From Apium graveolens (Eukaryota > Streptophyta > Magnoliopsida > Apiales > Apiaceae), in the NCBI RefSeq assembly GCF_009905375.1, contig NC_133648.1:91886631-91950630 (forward strand): DNA of 64,000 nucleotides, in the 5' to 3' direction. The translations under genes and the position numbers were made by a program. Positions 32,796 to 46,300 of the stretch are shown piece by piece. Under the pieces are notes generated by a model, which did not search any database, was not told where the DNA came from, and saw nothing but the letters and a program-made list of their open reading frames with translations. Position 1 is the stretch's first letter. Each line of letters opens with the position of its first letter.

Positions 32796-35071
32796 ATTAA
32801 ATTTAGAATTTAACAAACTTTCATGATGAATATAGTGTCTAATACAGTAAGAAAGGAATCTAACTGGTGACGTGTAACTTGCATTGGAGGGTGATGATAG
32901 TGATATAGGAAAAGAAATGCGTACGTTGATTTCATAATCACCGGGATAGAAAGCATATTCATTAGTTCCCCTTTATAAATTTTATTTTGAAAAGATTTAT
33001 AAGATTGAGTCTACCACTATAACCTAAGAATGTGCATTGTTTAAAGTTATTTAACCTTTCCGTAAACCCAAAATATGTTATGCAGAATGTATACGTAAAG
33101 AAGCTTCAAATAAAAATAAGTTTATAAAACATGAAATAAAGACAGAAAACATTCCAGATAAATAAGTTCACTTGAACATAATACCATTAAATTGCATGAT
33201 TTAATAATTCATAGTATAAACTAAAATCTTGAAAAGCATCAGTTGAATGGTGCATTTCTGACATTTTGAACTCCAAAGATGTGCCATCTTCAAACCCTCT
33301 GGCCATAATTTACCTCTTCCTGATAATTTCCCTGGACTTCTCTAGTGCAAAGGGAATTCCACATGTCTACCTCAAACGGAGGTCCATCTAGCAAGTCTAA
33401 TGATCTACTACTCCGTGCATTTGGACAAATTATTTTTCCTGGGAGTAGAAGAACACTTCCGGAAATGTTACCGTACATGTCTGAGAGCAGACTAATCATC
33501 TCTTTCACTCTTCCTCTCATATTAGTATTGTCACCACCATATACATTTTCTTAGTAGTGCTATCTATTTCAGCTGGTCTATATAAGGCCTTAAAGAAAAT
33601 GTAGGCAAATATGGATGGGAAATGTGTAGAAGACAGATTCGATAAAATATCAAGATTGAATTGAACATTATCCCTCAGAAACAATCTGACAGATGAGTTA
33701 AAAAAGCTTACTTGATGAACATTGTGTCTAACACAATAAGAAACGAAGCCATAGAACTGGTCACATGTAACTTGCATCTGATGCTAATGAATCATATAGC
33801 CTCTCCCAGTTAAGAGATTCAAGGTCATGCTTAATATGCTTTATCGGTTGTTTACGCTCCCATAGTAACAGAAGATTGACAAACAGACTGAAGCTTTTGG
33901 TTTGAAATATGAGGTGAGAAAAAATAAGCGTGATCAACTCTAGTGAGGCATTTAAAATAGATTGATCTGCCATTTGAGAAAGTTTTGGTGAAAAATGGAG
34001 TTCACTTAATATTTTTGATATTTGAAGAAAGGGAATACGTAAAGAATTAATGAACAACTATACCGTGCACTTTTCTTGGACAAAACTATTGAACCTTTCA
34101 ACTTCCTTTTGTAATATATTTTCCTTGTCTGGAGGGAAAGCCTATAAATATATTAATTTCTATATAATTCTTACATATTTGATGATTTCAATAAATATAG
34201 GCATTTTCATTCTAATTGGATAAATCTTTTTCTTTTGAAATTATTAAATATAAGTACTCATTTTGCGTCACATTTAAAATAATTTTAATTTTAAAAATAT
34301 ATCCTAACTTTTTAAATAAATTTATTTATTCTTTAAAAAAAATAGTCGATATTTACTTATTCCTAATACCATATTTTAATAAATAATATCATTTAAAAAC
34401 ATGTATCGTGCATACTTGAAAAAATTTGACAATAACTTTTCGCCGTCAACAACATGTGAAAATATATAAAGAGTTTTTATTTTTAATTTTTTTTTATGTA
34501 TGTTAACAAATTGAGTAGAAATTAATTTATCTTTTATTAAAGTAAGAGTGTAACGTGTTATGCTTCGTACGCTTTACTCAAAGTTGTATGGTATAAGTTT
34601 GGTACTTTTTCTTACAATTTTTTACATTATTTGTTTAATAAATATGTTTAAAAGATACATTGTTTCCAATTTAAATAGTAAATGAGTTATTTTTTTGTGT
34701 AATATATTTGGGGTACTTTTTTAAAACCAAAATATTATATCAAAATTTAAGAAAAAGTAGATAAAATATTGTCATTAAAATGTGTGTTTTTTTACTTTAT
34801 TCGGACTTATTGTAAAAAATTATATATTGGAAAGTCCGTAAATAGTAATTAGTAAATTATCGAGATATTAATGATTAATTTATTGGGAGAAATTAATAAT
34901 TTATCGAGATAATAAATAGTATTTAGTAATTTGGGCCTAAGCTATCTTGATCCAAACCATGGCAGTTAATTAACTACCTATCCTTTTTAAGCCCAAACTC
35001 CAATTCTAAGAGACTCAAAAAAGTGTAATTAAATTATAACTGATTAACTTATCACTACCGGCAAGATCAAG
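32796..35071. other. Spacer between the two modules with small duplicated exon-like blocks
   Basis: A minus-strand block with the peptide VTCDQFYGFVSYCVRHNVHQ at about 33,711-33,777 has a diverged copy at about 32,825-32,880, so this part was duplicated locally. Open minus-strand frames at 33,290-33,520 and 33,761-34,057 are protein-like in places (LESLNWERLYDSLASDA) but match nothing I know. From 34,150 to 35,000 there is only AT-rich sequence. A GGGCCTAA motif precedes both B3 copies. Confidence 0.4.
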
Positions 35072-37783
35072 ATGAGCAACACAATTACAAATGAGAATGT
35101 AGTCAATCGATGTCAATCAGAAGATTACTTAAAGTTTATGGAGGTTAGTATATATATGGTAATCCAAAATGAACATGATAGTACAATATTTTTAGAGGTC
35201 TGTACTACGGAGTTGGGTTAAAAATTTATAAAATATTCCACTTTGTTATTAGGTTGTATATGACGATTGATGTGATATTTACCCAAGTATTCGAAGTTGT
35301 AATGTAAATTAAATGTGTAGGAAAATTAGTTATATGTACTGAATGGATTTGATGTATCATTACTGTATAAAAAAAGAAACTAATTTTAGATTGTGTTAGT
35401 ACTACAATAATCAAGATTATGTTTGAGTTTGTAATGTGTATTTGCAGGAACTCGAAAGAAAGCACATTTCATGGGATTTTGATTGGCATATGGGTAATAC
35501 TTTAATTATTTTAATTTATTTTGTAATGAATTAGTGGGTACTGAATGTGGTATATAGGGATATATAAAAAATTATGTTCAATTTAGGTAGAGGACGAAAA
35601 CCATTAGCGACCTTTATTTCACAGAATGTAGAGACTGATGAGGACGTTGCATTTGTAAGTTGTTGTATTATTTTATTAATATTCCTGATCAGAAATATGG
35701 TAAATTTTTTGTTAACTGCATAATTAATTTAAATTTGCAGAGAGTTCCATCATCATTTATTGACAAATTCGGACACAAACTTCCTTCCATTGTACATCTC
35801 AAGTGTAGGGCAATAGTCTGGAATGCAGTATATGATGAGTATAGGAAGAAGTTTTGTGGACTATTTGAATTTATGAGATTTTATTACCTAAAAATGTACT
35901 ATGTTGTGGTTTTTGAGTATTATGGAAATGGCAACTTTACTGTTCACTTGTACAACCATATGGCGGTTTCAATTAATTATCCAACAATTGACCCAGTTGA
36001 TTTTTTTCGAGAAGAGTACTGTACTTCTTGGAACTTGGATGAGTTTATATATGGCGGTTATCACTATGTGACAGAAAGGTACCTTGCTTGTGTTGACTAT
36101 AATGCTCTCAGAGTTGACCTCGAGTGTTTCTTCCTGCTGATCAGGGAGTTTGAAACAACAGAGGACTTAACACATATGGTGACCTCTCAAAACTTGTACA
36201 CGTTGATTATAAATGCTTAATTCAGTAACATGCATCTCAAGTTTTTTAATGTACTCACATATGTATAAACTTCGACAGGAATTGCCTATTGACATGGAAA
36301 TTTTTTACATCAAATAAAAAGGATTGTCAAAGATTTGTTTAAAGCACGGATGTAAAAAATGGGAAGTATTGCTAAATTGGGTTAAAGATAATTGTGTTCT
36401 TGGAATGGATGGCATGATCTTGTGAAGGACCTGGATATTTGCGTCGGTGATGTGTTTGCTCTAAACATGACAGCATCCACCACAAAATGTTTTACTCTTT
36501 ATTTTCAAAAAGAAAAATGTGGAATCTGAGAAAAGTGTAGGTACTACTTCAATTTCTCCTATTTGGTATTATGCTGCCATACTAAGTGTATTTTAAAACT
36601 GTTATAATGTATATTTTCAAATTTAGACCCTTAACAAAATTAAATTTCCTAATTAGAAATCAGGTGATACGAATGAAAGGAGATCATTTTATAAACTTAT
36701 TTGTAGCGGCGCTTTAAGATATAGTTATGTTATGAGTAAACTAATGATTTGTGTCATGCACTTCTTTCTTTTTTCCGTTAACAGTAATTAACTGTTTAAT
36801 GTTTTAAAATCATAACAGACCGTCCCAACTTTTCTCGGACCGGAGACTAAGAAGCAGTTTACTGATATTAAACATATTGTAGTCAATGGAATTAAGTGGG
36901 AAATCAGATACAATGATGAAATGGGAATTATTCATCGTTTTAAAAGTATTGTTTAATTTTTTTGGTCTGTCAGAAAACAATATAATATTGTTTAGTACTG
37001 ATGTGAATGGTGAGTTATATGCAAAGCTTTTTATTCCTGAAGGAATGGAAATAACATCTCCAAAAGAAGAAAGTAGCAACAGGAGTATGGAGACTGACAT
37101 TTATTCTCATGCTGAGGACACCGGAGTGGAGACAACAGCTGAATGGGGTATATACTTATAATTCTTAAATTCAGTTATAATTCCAGATTCCTTTCAAATC
37201 AATAGGATGCCAGTGTATTATATGTGTATTTAAAAACAACCGAGGATCAAGTGGTGTTGGGTGATGGAACGGAAGAGGACGATGCTGCTATGGATGAGGC
37301 TAATACTAGAATGGCCGGTATGGTCATGAATGAAAACAATAATAAGGATAATGTGCATGCAGAGAACCATCTCTAGTTTTCTAAAAGATTTCCAGAAGCA
37401 ACTTGAATAATAGATGCCACAGAGTGGTAATTTCATAAACATTAGCCTGAAATAGAACAATTCTAATATTAGACTTATGAATATATTTTTTAGAAGAAAG
37501 TAGTTGGAGTGGTACTGAAATAAAAAATTGTATGCAACATCTTCCAAAGGCTGTGAGATTTAGGAATCAGGATTGGAGAAGTGGTGATATTGCAAGGTTC
37601 AGAAGACACCGAGGAATTTGGGATATTAGAATAGTTCTGAACCATATGACGGCGAGATTTTCGGGTGGATGGAGCAAATTCATCAGGTGTCATGACATCA
37701 AGGAAGATGATGTTATGCATTTCATTTTATGGGAAAACGATGATGTTCCTACATTTGACATTGAAGTTAATCCTATAAATTAG
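35072..37783 (+). pseudogene. Multi-B3-domain gene, copy B (tandem duplicate of copy A)
   Basis: The exon borders follow copy A: 35,072-35,143 (MSNTITNENVVNRCQ, ending SEDYLKFME), 35,448-35,493 and 35,587-35,654 (lengths 46 and 68 bp, identical to copy A), 35,741-~36,210, and the last exon ending with TAG at 37,781-37,783. The first B3 domain is intact here (FIDKFG...HLKCRAIVWNAVYDEYRKKFCG...YYGNGNFTVHLYNH). The next exon (about 36,290-36,540) has lost one base near 36,410, and the third B3 exon has one extra base in a T run near 36,955, giving a stop. The C-terminal domain (AVRFRNQDWRSGDIARF...FSGGWSKFIRCHDIKEDD) is open. Compared with copy A it is disabled by different lesions. Confidence 0.65.
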
Positions 37784-38579
37784 TATGTGATGTCGGCAAT
37801 TTGCTACCTTCCCATGCATTAATTAATATTTTAAATATATCTGTTCTGGTACCAAGATAATGTGGGAGTATTGCTGTCAAAATTGTAAATTTGGCCATCT
37901 GGTTGTGCTTTGATACAATCCTGTTAGTAATGTAATTTCTTGGTGGATGATATGGGATACTTTAATATTTATGCGACTACGACGTTGGTAAAAAATAATA
38001 TTCAACTTTAATGTCCATTTTTTTGGCGCCTCCTACTTTTCTTTGCTTAACTTCATAAATAACTTTGATTTGGAAGTAAATTGGTTGTTGCAGTTACTAC
38101 TACACATTCATTACTTTTAAGTTTCACATGCGAAGCCATATTAAACTTATCTCTCACATCCAATTTATGTGACAAAAAATTTAATATAGTAAATATGTCA
38201 TGCTTTTATTTAATGTAATATTAGCATATTCTGAACAAAGAAGTACTAATTATAAAATTGTAGAAAACTCCAGCATAATGCTTTTAAAAATTTTAAATAC
38301 ATAATATGCAAATCCAAAATCCCAGCGAAGATACACTCGGAAAAACAATAAATAACATTGCTCGAAAACAATGAGCACGCTTATTCCACATTTCGAAACC
38401 ACTTTATTTTAGGTAAATATCACAAGCTCTTAAATATCATAAAATATTTCGGCCCCGGCTACTGTTTCATGCATCAATTATCGATATACAATAACCCACA
38501 TAACACACGGTACACAAAAGTTAGAGTAGGAATACTAAATTATATAATATTATAAATATGAGTTAATTTAATGTGCATA
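37784..38579. other. AT-rich spacer, nothing recognised
   Basis: No gene is supported between the end of B3 copy B and the last RPA-like exon on the other strand. Confidence 0.5.
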
Positions 38580-39703
38580 CCTCTGTCTCAAGGTGACGAC
38601 ATCAGGATAGTCAATATTGATAAAGATATTTGTTGAAGGAAGATTATCTGTAAGAATTATTCCTTTTTGAAATAGAAAGATAATATAACTTTAGGAATGC
38701 TTCACATGAAATTAGTTATAGTGCAATTGTTCACTTTATAATCTTAATTTATAGATGGAGGAAAGCAAGAAACTTCACCTTGATAAATATTGATGCAGAC
38801 AGATGCAAGGATGACAATCTTCAACTCTGTTCCTAAATCCAGGTATAAAGACTCAGTATTTGGTGGTAAATTACCCACAAAATAAACACGGTGCGATGTC
38901 CTAAAATGAAAGTAACGGAATGAGAATTTAACCTTCAGAAATAAACATTTTGGTAATTTATATTGTACTCATCTGGATTATATAAATATAATACATGATT
39001 TCTTACTCTCCGTCATTTAGTATGAAGCGCACCATATCCCTTGCACCAAATATGCTCAAGATTGTTCGCATTGGTTCTAAGTCTTCGACAACACCAATAA
39101 CATATGTTTAAAAATTGTAAAGTAATCAAGATGATAAGTTTAAATTTCGTGTGTGTCAACGTTTAAAATGATGTACCTGTGGAATAAACAGGTATCTCAT
39201 CATAATTAGTATTCAAAAGAGAGTTGGATATAGCAGGAAAATGAGTCAATTCAAACTTGTGGCGCGGAATCATGAGAGTATGCACCAACATGACATCCAC
39301 AATAATGATGGGAATGAACCGTTTGCAGTTTGTGGAATGTACAGGCCTGTACACACCAGTTGCAGGCATGACACCTATGTTCCTTATACGGTATAAGGGA
39401 CCTGGATTCAAAAGTCCAGCAAATTGATTCCAAATAGCAAGTGACACAACTGCAACCATGTGCATATTCTGTAATATAAACATAATTTATGCATTAATAA
39501 TGGATATGAAAAATAGAACTGTAGTGCAATGAATTCACTACAACATATAAAATCAAACAAACCTCACAGTCCAGCAAAATAAGATTGTGCCGCAAGACCT
39601 CTCCATGACCATTCATTGATCTCCACATTCTCGTCACTCTAACTTTCAACGTCTAGGAAACTTGAGTGGCATTCAGAGCGGACAAATAATGATGGTCATT
39701 CAT
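38580..39703 (-). pseudogene. RPA1-like (DUF223/OB-fold) gene, copy 2
   Basis: The ATG at 39,701-39,703 starts MNDHHYLSALNATQVS, then TAG at 39,654-39,656, then TLKVRVTRMWRSMNGHGEVL and NLILLDCE, ending at the donor after 39,563. The second exon starts at 39,468 (NMHMVAVVSLAIWNQFAGLL..., YRIRNIGVMP, RHKFELTHF) and runs to about 39,190. Later exons encode GVVEDLEPMRTILSIFGARD (about 39,010-39,105), NLPPNTESLYLDL (about 38,785-38,905) and LPSTNIFINIDYPDVVTLRQ (about 38,580-38,645). The pattern 'LKVRVTRMW ... ILLD ... YRIRN' is that of the N-terminal OB domain of plant RPA1 paralogues. There is no C-terminal zinc-finger OB domain, so it is shortened, and the in-frame stop makes it a pseudogene. 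Confidence 0.7.
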
Positions 39704-40689
39704 ATCTGGCCGAAATATGAGCAAAGTTTAAATGATGAATGCATTATATATAGTATTTTATTTTTGAAATTAAAGAGAATGTTTACAAACCTGTATGTTC
39801 TTCAGCAAATTGAGTATGGAACAATTGTGGAAGATACTAAATATATAGTATTGTCTTAGTTGAAGATGATCGAGTTTGAATATGGTAAAGATACTCAATT
39901 GCACCAATTTTTATGAAAAATGTTGTCATATTGATTGCATGAAGTTAGGCTAATTTTGATAAGCTATGGTATTCTCTATCAATCACACAATTCTGGTAAG
40001 ACTTATCACAATCCTCAACAAACCAACATTAAGAAAAGGATTTTCATACATAAGGTCGTCCCGGATGTCAAAACTAAGGATCGTAATTTTAGGATATTCG
40101 GCTGGAAAAATCCGTAAACATCAATCATGATACGCGGAATAGTGAAAAAATTCAAACTTTCTATTTTGATGTAGTTGAACGATGTTTGTTTTAACTGATG
40201 CACTTTTTGGCGGGATTCAAATATATGATAATTATAGTCTGACACTTTGCATTGATTTTAGCAAAAAAAAGCAAAAATGGTTTCCGCATTAAAAATTAAT
40301 TTGGCTGCAAAAAAAAAATGTTCTATATGCTATACATTTTAAAAAATGCCATTTTCTTCCATTATATCATCTTATGTCCAGTAATGACATTGAATGTCAA
40401 AAAAAAGTGTACAACAGGGTCCATGATAAATAAGTAGTAGAACATACTAAAAGTATGATTTTACCATGCTTCATTAAATATAGATGAATAAGGTAGGTTG
40501 TAATTATTGAAAAACATAGTCGTATATATGTGTCATGATGAAGCTCACACTAATGAAGGATCATAAACCAAAAACATGGATAACAAACCATGGAAACAGA
40601 GTATAAATGATTGCGATAATTGATATAAGAAATACTGTCACTTCAATGATAGTATAACAAATTAATTCTAACATAAACAATATGAAATT
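39704..40689. other. Spacer, nothing recognised
   Basis: AT-rich. Short frames at 39,935-40,245 have no coding character. Confidence 0.45.
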
Positions 40690-43005
40690 TCTGGAAAATC
40701 CTCATAGTTGAGTCGTTCAATCAACCTTCCTGCAAGAATAAATGACTTATTTAGTAATTAACTTATAATTTGAAAGTTTCAGAGTGATAAAAAGGTTATT
40801 TAATTTGTAGGCAAAAAAGGAATTAATATATAAGTAAATAGGATGTCTATCATAGGATGATAGTAATGTGAGTACCTTTTTTTATTTTTTTGGTAACAGA
40901 TTTAGCCGAGCCTGGAGTTACATTAACGTCGTCACCTTCTGAGTACTACATATGCAAATATTGTTGATAAGAAAGTATGAGTATTTATTATTCAGCAAAG
41001 ACTAATGTAGAAAGAACAAATGTAAAATATCGCATTATTCACTCACTTCAAAACCCATGTTAATGGAATACCCTTCGGAAAGAATGGGAGATTCGGAAGG
41101 AGTTGGAGTCTGCATTGTTGGCTCATATATATCTTTAGCATAAAAAAGGTTGTTATCCTCAGCAACATTTTATTTGGTCAGACCGAGTCAACTGAAATTA
41201 GTCTTCCAACTAATGATCCAAGCACTTTGGGAAAGGCTTTAGAGGGATCCTAAACACAATTGTAATAAATTGAATGTAGATATGTGGTATAACATATAAG
41301 AGCGCAGATGTATTCAAATAACAGTTGTTTACCTTTTCATAATCAGAAATCACCTTCGCAACACTTGTTCCAAGAACTCTTCTAGGAGCTCGATCATTCA
41401 GAACAACATTACAGGAAAATGTTTCATCCTCAGCCAGGACCATGATACGGAACCTTAAGATAATTGTTAGCTAATACTTATATGCATTAATTTAAAGTAT
41501 CACAACTACAAATGTTTTCAACAAATTTTAACAAATCAGTTACCTCTTCGGTGAGACGGGAATGTTTCGAGGACAGTTGGTACATTTAAATATTGTGCTA
41601 ATACGCTCAACCTCGTGTAGGCATTTGTTAAAGCTATAAAACCTCCGATTTGTTTCATCATCGACCTTGATAATCTTAAAGGTATAGCAAATTCTTTTCT
41701 GGATTACGATGAAAATGTAATAATTAATAACAAAAGGAAACAACTATAAAATAGTTTTCGTGCAAATTAGATTCACGAAATACCTTGAGATGATTGTATA
41801 TCAAATTCTCATTAAGGTCCTTCAGTGGCATTTTCTCAAATAATGTAGGAACCAGTTCATTTTGTTTAGCTTGGATCAATTTTTCTCTTTTCATTATATA
41901 AAACTTCTTCAAGCAACCTAAAGAGATTGAAGGAAATAAATATAGAGCAATTTAATTTAATTTTAATTTTTTATTTAGTTGTTACCTCTGCCTCATATCA
42001 ATCACAGATTCATCATCGAGATTTATATACAAATGAGTAGATGGTAATGTACCAATATGAACAGAACTTGAAAACGGGAATCAAGTAAAATATTTAATAA
42101 GCAAGAATTATAATTATGTAATATGATTGCGCATCAGAACTACTTACTCATAAAAGCAGTCATTTTTGTACTTGTAAAAATAGGAATGACAGGCTTTTTA
42201 GGATCTTCAACCATCTTGTATTTGAACGACACAGCATAATCACCCCAAACAGTGACTTTATAGGCATTACTACAAAAAATGATTGAAATATGTGGTTAAT
42301 AATCTTTAGCAATATGTGAGGTAGATGACTAATTAGACTACTTATTAAATATATGTGCAAACAACCTTGAATCATATATTCTAAACTTCACAATATCTCT
42401 ATTTCCAAATTTAGTAGGAAGCTTGGTCAAACCTTCATACTCTTCCACAACTCCAATAATATATGTCTTACACAAAACATTGTGCACACAACATTGAGGT
42501 ATAAGTGTTTATAATATTAAGATGGTTGTAAATATGAGTACATTAAAACAATGATGAACTAATAGAATGCGTTACCGAACCTATTGTAAATTCAGACTGT
42601 TGTTGAGGAAGACATTTATTTGCTTCCGTAAACAAATCTCCCAGGTCCAGAAACTCAAACTTTTGTAACGGGATCATACCATTATCATCAGCAGTCCTGA
42701 CAGTAGTGGAGCCTGTAAATCTGATGCAGAGGATTGACTGGACCAGCTTTAAATTACCAACAGGATCTTTAACTATAAACTGGTCAAAAATATAGACACC
42801 GCCTTCCACAATCTTCGTGGAGAATCCATTCCAAATGTTGTGATAGGCAAAGGCATGAACATGGTTATCCTACATTTTTTAATATATATAACTGACATAA
42901 ATACATATAACTGGAAAGCAGGATTGACAGAAAATAATGTAGACATGAAAACATCTAACCATACATCATCATCAAGAAGAATGAAATTATAGCCTTTCAA
43001 TGAGA
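40690..43005 (-). pseudogene. RPA1-like single-stranded DNA-binding protein, copy 3 (most complete)
   Basis: Minus-strand exons in order: KGYNFILLDDD (about 42,968-43,000); DNHVHAFAYHNIWNGF, then VEGGVYIFDQFIVKDPVG, IPLQKFEFLDLGDLF (to about 42,575); GVVEEYEGLTKLPTKFGNRD (about 42,366-42,470); KVTVWGDYAVSFKYKMVEDP (about 42,161-42,275); LPSTHLYINLDDESVIDMRQ (about 42,000-42,058); 41,790-41,920; and KCTNCPRNIPVSPKRFRIMV, DETFSCNVVLNDRAPRRVLG (41,337-41,705). The last is the C-terminal zinc-ribbon OB domain, where C-x2-C is visible. An acidic and Lys-rich tail (SEGDDVNVTPGSAKSVTKK) ends near 40,690. The first exon (MNDHHYLSALN type) is not found upstream, and a TGA lies at 41,178-41,180, so it is probably non-functional. 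It sits 0.4 kb downstream of RepHel on the same strand. Confidence 0.7.
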
Positions 43006-43381
43006 ATTAGAGTAATATATCCTGGTTTAGTTTGCTGATAATTGATTAATTAGTGTTTGATGTGATGATAACAACTAACCAACCTTATCATTTTGGGTAG
43101 TTCCAAAAAAAAAGAGTACTGCCTTCATAGCATTTCAATAAGATTTTTACTATTATTTAACCATCACAATATATCTTCTTAATCGACATGTTAAACTTAT
43201 TTTAAATAGACATTTAAATTGGACCGATTATTTTAATTTTAAGTTCATATACAGGTCGAACACATTCATAACTGTAACATATTGGTTGTTGCATGCACGT
43301 CATTTATAGATCAAACACAAAAAATCAGGAATGAATGAGGAACAATAGAAGTATATAAACAAATTGTTTTAATATGTCAGT
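43006..43381. other. Spacer between RepHel and RPA copy 3
   Basis: AT-rich. The missing first exon of the RPA gene would be expected here but is not recognisable. Confidence 0.45.
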
Positions 43382-46300
43382 TCAGTTGTCTACGCTTGGA
43401 AGATTATAAAACACTTCCTCAAAAACTACATTATTTGTAATATTTGTGCTTCTACCATCATCATTATCTATCAGAATATGTAGGCCTTCCGGTCGTGTAA
43501 CTCTGGATATCACAACATAAATATGTCCATGCGAGAAAGCTGGTCAAGGAAGGTAAAGGCCAACCATATCAAGTGATTATCCCTGACTTTTGTTAATTGT
43601 CATGGCATAACATATTTGAATTGGAAACTGAATACGTTTAAATTGAAAGGGCCAGTTCGTGTCACTTGGAATCATCTCAATTCTTGGGATTAGATGTTTG
43701 GTTCCAATATGAGACCTGCACAATATCTCACATACAATACTATTCTTTCTACAAGATTTGACAATCATTCTTGTACCATTGCATAATCCCATAATCTGGT
43801 TTAGGTTTCTCATAAGCATGACAACCACTCTTACCTTTAATTTTAACTTATGCTTAAGAATACAGGGTATATTTATAAAGTTTAGATACTCAACTGGAAA
43901 TGTAGACCTAGAATCATTATCATCATCACCAGCATCATCGATGGAATCCTGACTCATATATGTATACAAAGTTCCTGGGATTTTTTCAAGTATCTGTGTA
44001 TTAATTTCATCCACCACAATATTAGTAGGTGTGAGTATAGCCCTTGAAATGAGGTATTCATGGGAAGAGATATTGTGTAGAAATTTGGGGTATGTCACCT
44101 CAAAAATCTTCTGGATAGGATCTTCAGACGTATGATTGAAATATTCATCAGGAATCTTGATTAACATTTCACCACTGTCTGAACTTGGAGAAATATTGGT
44201 TTCCTTACCATCACCAACCGCAAGCTGCCACTTGCTAAATTCAGCGATGACCTTATTCTCCAATTCTGCATTTCCTGCATTAATCCACATATTTTGCTTC
44301 AATAAAAATACCTCACAAGAATCCCAAAGCTTAGATTTATTGAGGGTAGAGCAGACTACTTCAGCTCTTGACGCTTCTGGAATGACAGTAAGTATTTGCC
44401 GAAAATCTCCACAAAAAACAATGGTTATACCACCAAATGGCTTTTTAGCTCTTCTTTTATCAACATCAGACATATTATCTCTCAAGGATCAATCAACACA
44501 TTCAAAAGCATGACGGTGTTGCATAGGTGCCTCATCCCAAATTATTAAATCAGTTTGTTGAATTAGCTCAGAAATATCGGTCCTGTGTCTTAACGCGGCT
44601 GAACAATGTTCATCAAGTTTTAGAGGAATGTGAAAGCAGGAGTGTGCGGTTCTTCCACCCGGAAGCAACACGGCAGCTATACCACAGAAGGACACAGGAA
44701 GCACGCTCTTATGCTCTAATCGTAATCGACAACATAGTGTTTGCCACAAGAAAGTCTTTCCACAACCTCTACTTTCGTAAATGAAGAAAACACCACCTTT
44801 TTTCTGGTTGATATTATCAATAATGGAATCATAGACTCTCTTCTATTCATCTTTTAGAATATTATGATTTCTATTGTGGATTCTCTTCATGTCTTCTATG
44901 TCATAGGATGTTTCCTCAAGAATTAGCCTATTCTCGGAGTTGGAAAAAAATGCATCGCCTGGAAATGGCATATCTGGGAAGTTTCTCAGGCTTTTACCAA
45001 TATCGTACAATAATTTCTCTATCTCTGGCATAAAAGTACATAAAACACATTCCTATTAGGTACATTACAGAAAATGTTTAGGATTAAAGCATTATGAAAG
45101 CTCATACCTGCAAGATCGTAATTCTGGGTATCATAATCTGATAGACAAAGGTTTGGATTATCACTGAGCTGTCGTTTCACAAGAACAATATCATCTGACA
45201 TGCATCCCCAATGAGCGTCCCAAAGGCTACGTGGATGAAAAATTGGACTGTAAAATAAAATGTTGACAAACATTGCACGAAGCTGATGAGGCAAGAATGT
45301 ATGCGCATTTTCAGCTATAGCTTCGTGCCATTGCTTGTCGTTTTTTGTGGAGACCCAGCGCGACACAAACTTTGTGAAAAGAGTTATGAACATGGACGTT
45401 GACTATTTTCAAATCATCAAAAGATACATCACCTTTAATCCTAAGCAGGAGCATGTAGAGATATAACAATTCATCGCTAGATGAATGTACCTCATAAAGC
45501 CTACCAATTACATCACCTATTTTTCCCGATTTCCAGATACCCGGTTGTGGATGCCAGGTAAACTTGCTTGGGATTCTGAATAGCTGAAATTTTTGGCATC
45601 TGGATATATTCTATTTGCATAAAACCAAGCTTCTAATTTGCTTTTCTATGAACCTGCATTATCACAAACCTCCTGTAGATTTTGTGAGTTCTTAAATGAC
45701 ACATGCTTGTCATTTGGTAGATGTATTGGCAATCGTTCAACAGAAGGCCAGCGTGAGTGGATGTCAAAACCAAATATCCTCCAGGATGCTTCAGATGCAC
45801 AAACATATCTACCATCTAAATAATGTTTGACTTCATCAATCGGACATTTCTCCGGAGTGATTGGTGTTGTGGCGACACTCTTGCTCTTTATTTTTTTCCT
45901 CAGACACATGGTCGCGGTATCATGTCCTTTTTAAAAATACTTGAACATGTATTTCAGTGATCTGGAGCTGTTACAAATCTCTAGATTCGTGTGGCATTGA
46001 AATCTTATTAGAAGATCTCGATTCTATGGGACAACATAACGATTATGTTGGTCAATTCCCTTTTTCTTTACAGTAATTCCTATTTTCCTTCTTTTATAAA
46101 TAAGAAAGCCACAGTCATCGAAGAAAGTGTGAGAATTATACCTGTTAAAAAGGAGAAAACATTATTTATAATTCAATATCATCAACTAAGAGTACTTTTG
46201 TACTAATGTGATTGAGTATGATGTTTTTTTTAATATGAATATCCAAAAGGAAGTTTATGTAAATAAAGAAGATTTACCTTTTAGGAAAATATTTAGTACA

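Noticed and set aside
28446..37783. Functional host REM/B3 gene pair
   Set aside because: Both copies have frameshifts in B3 exons and lie between Helitron features; no open full-length version is present.
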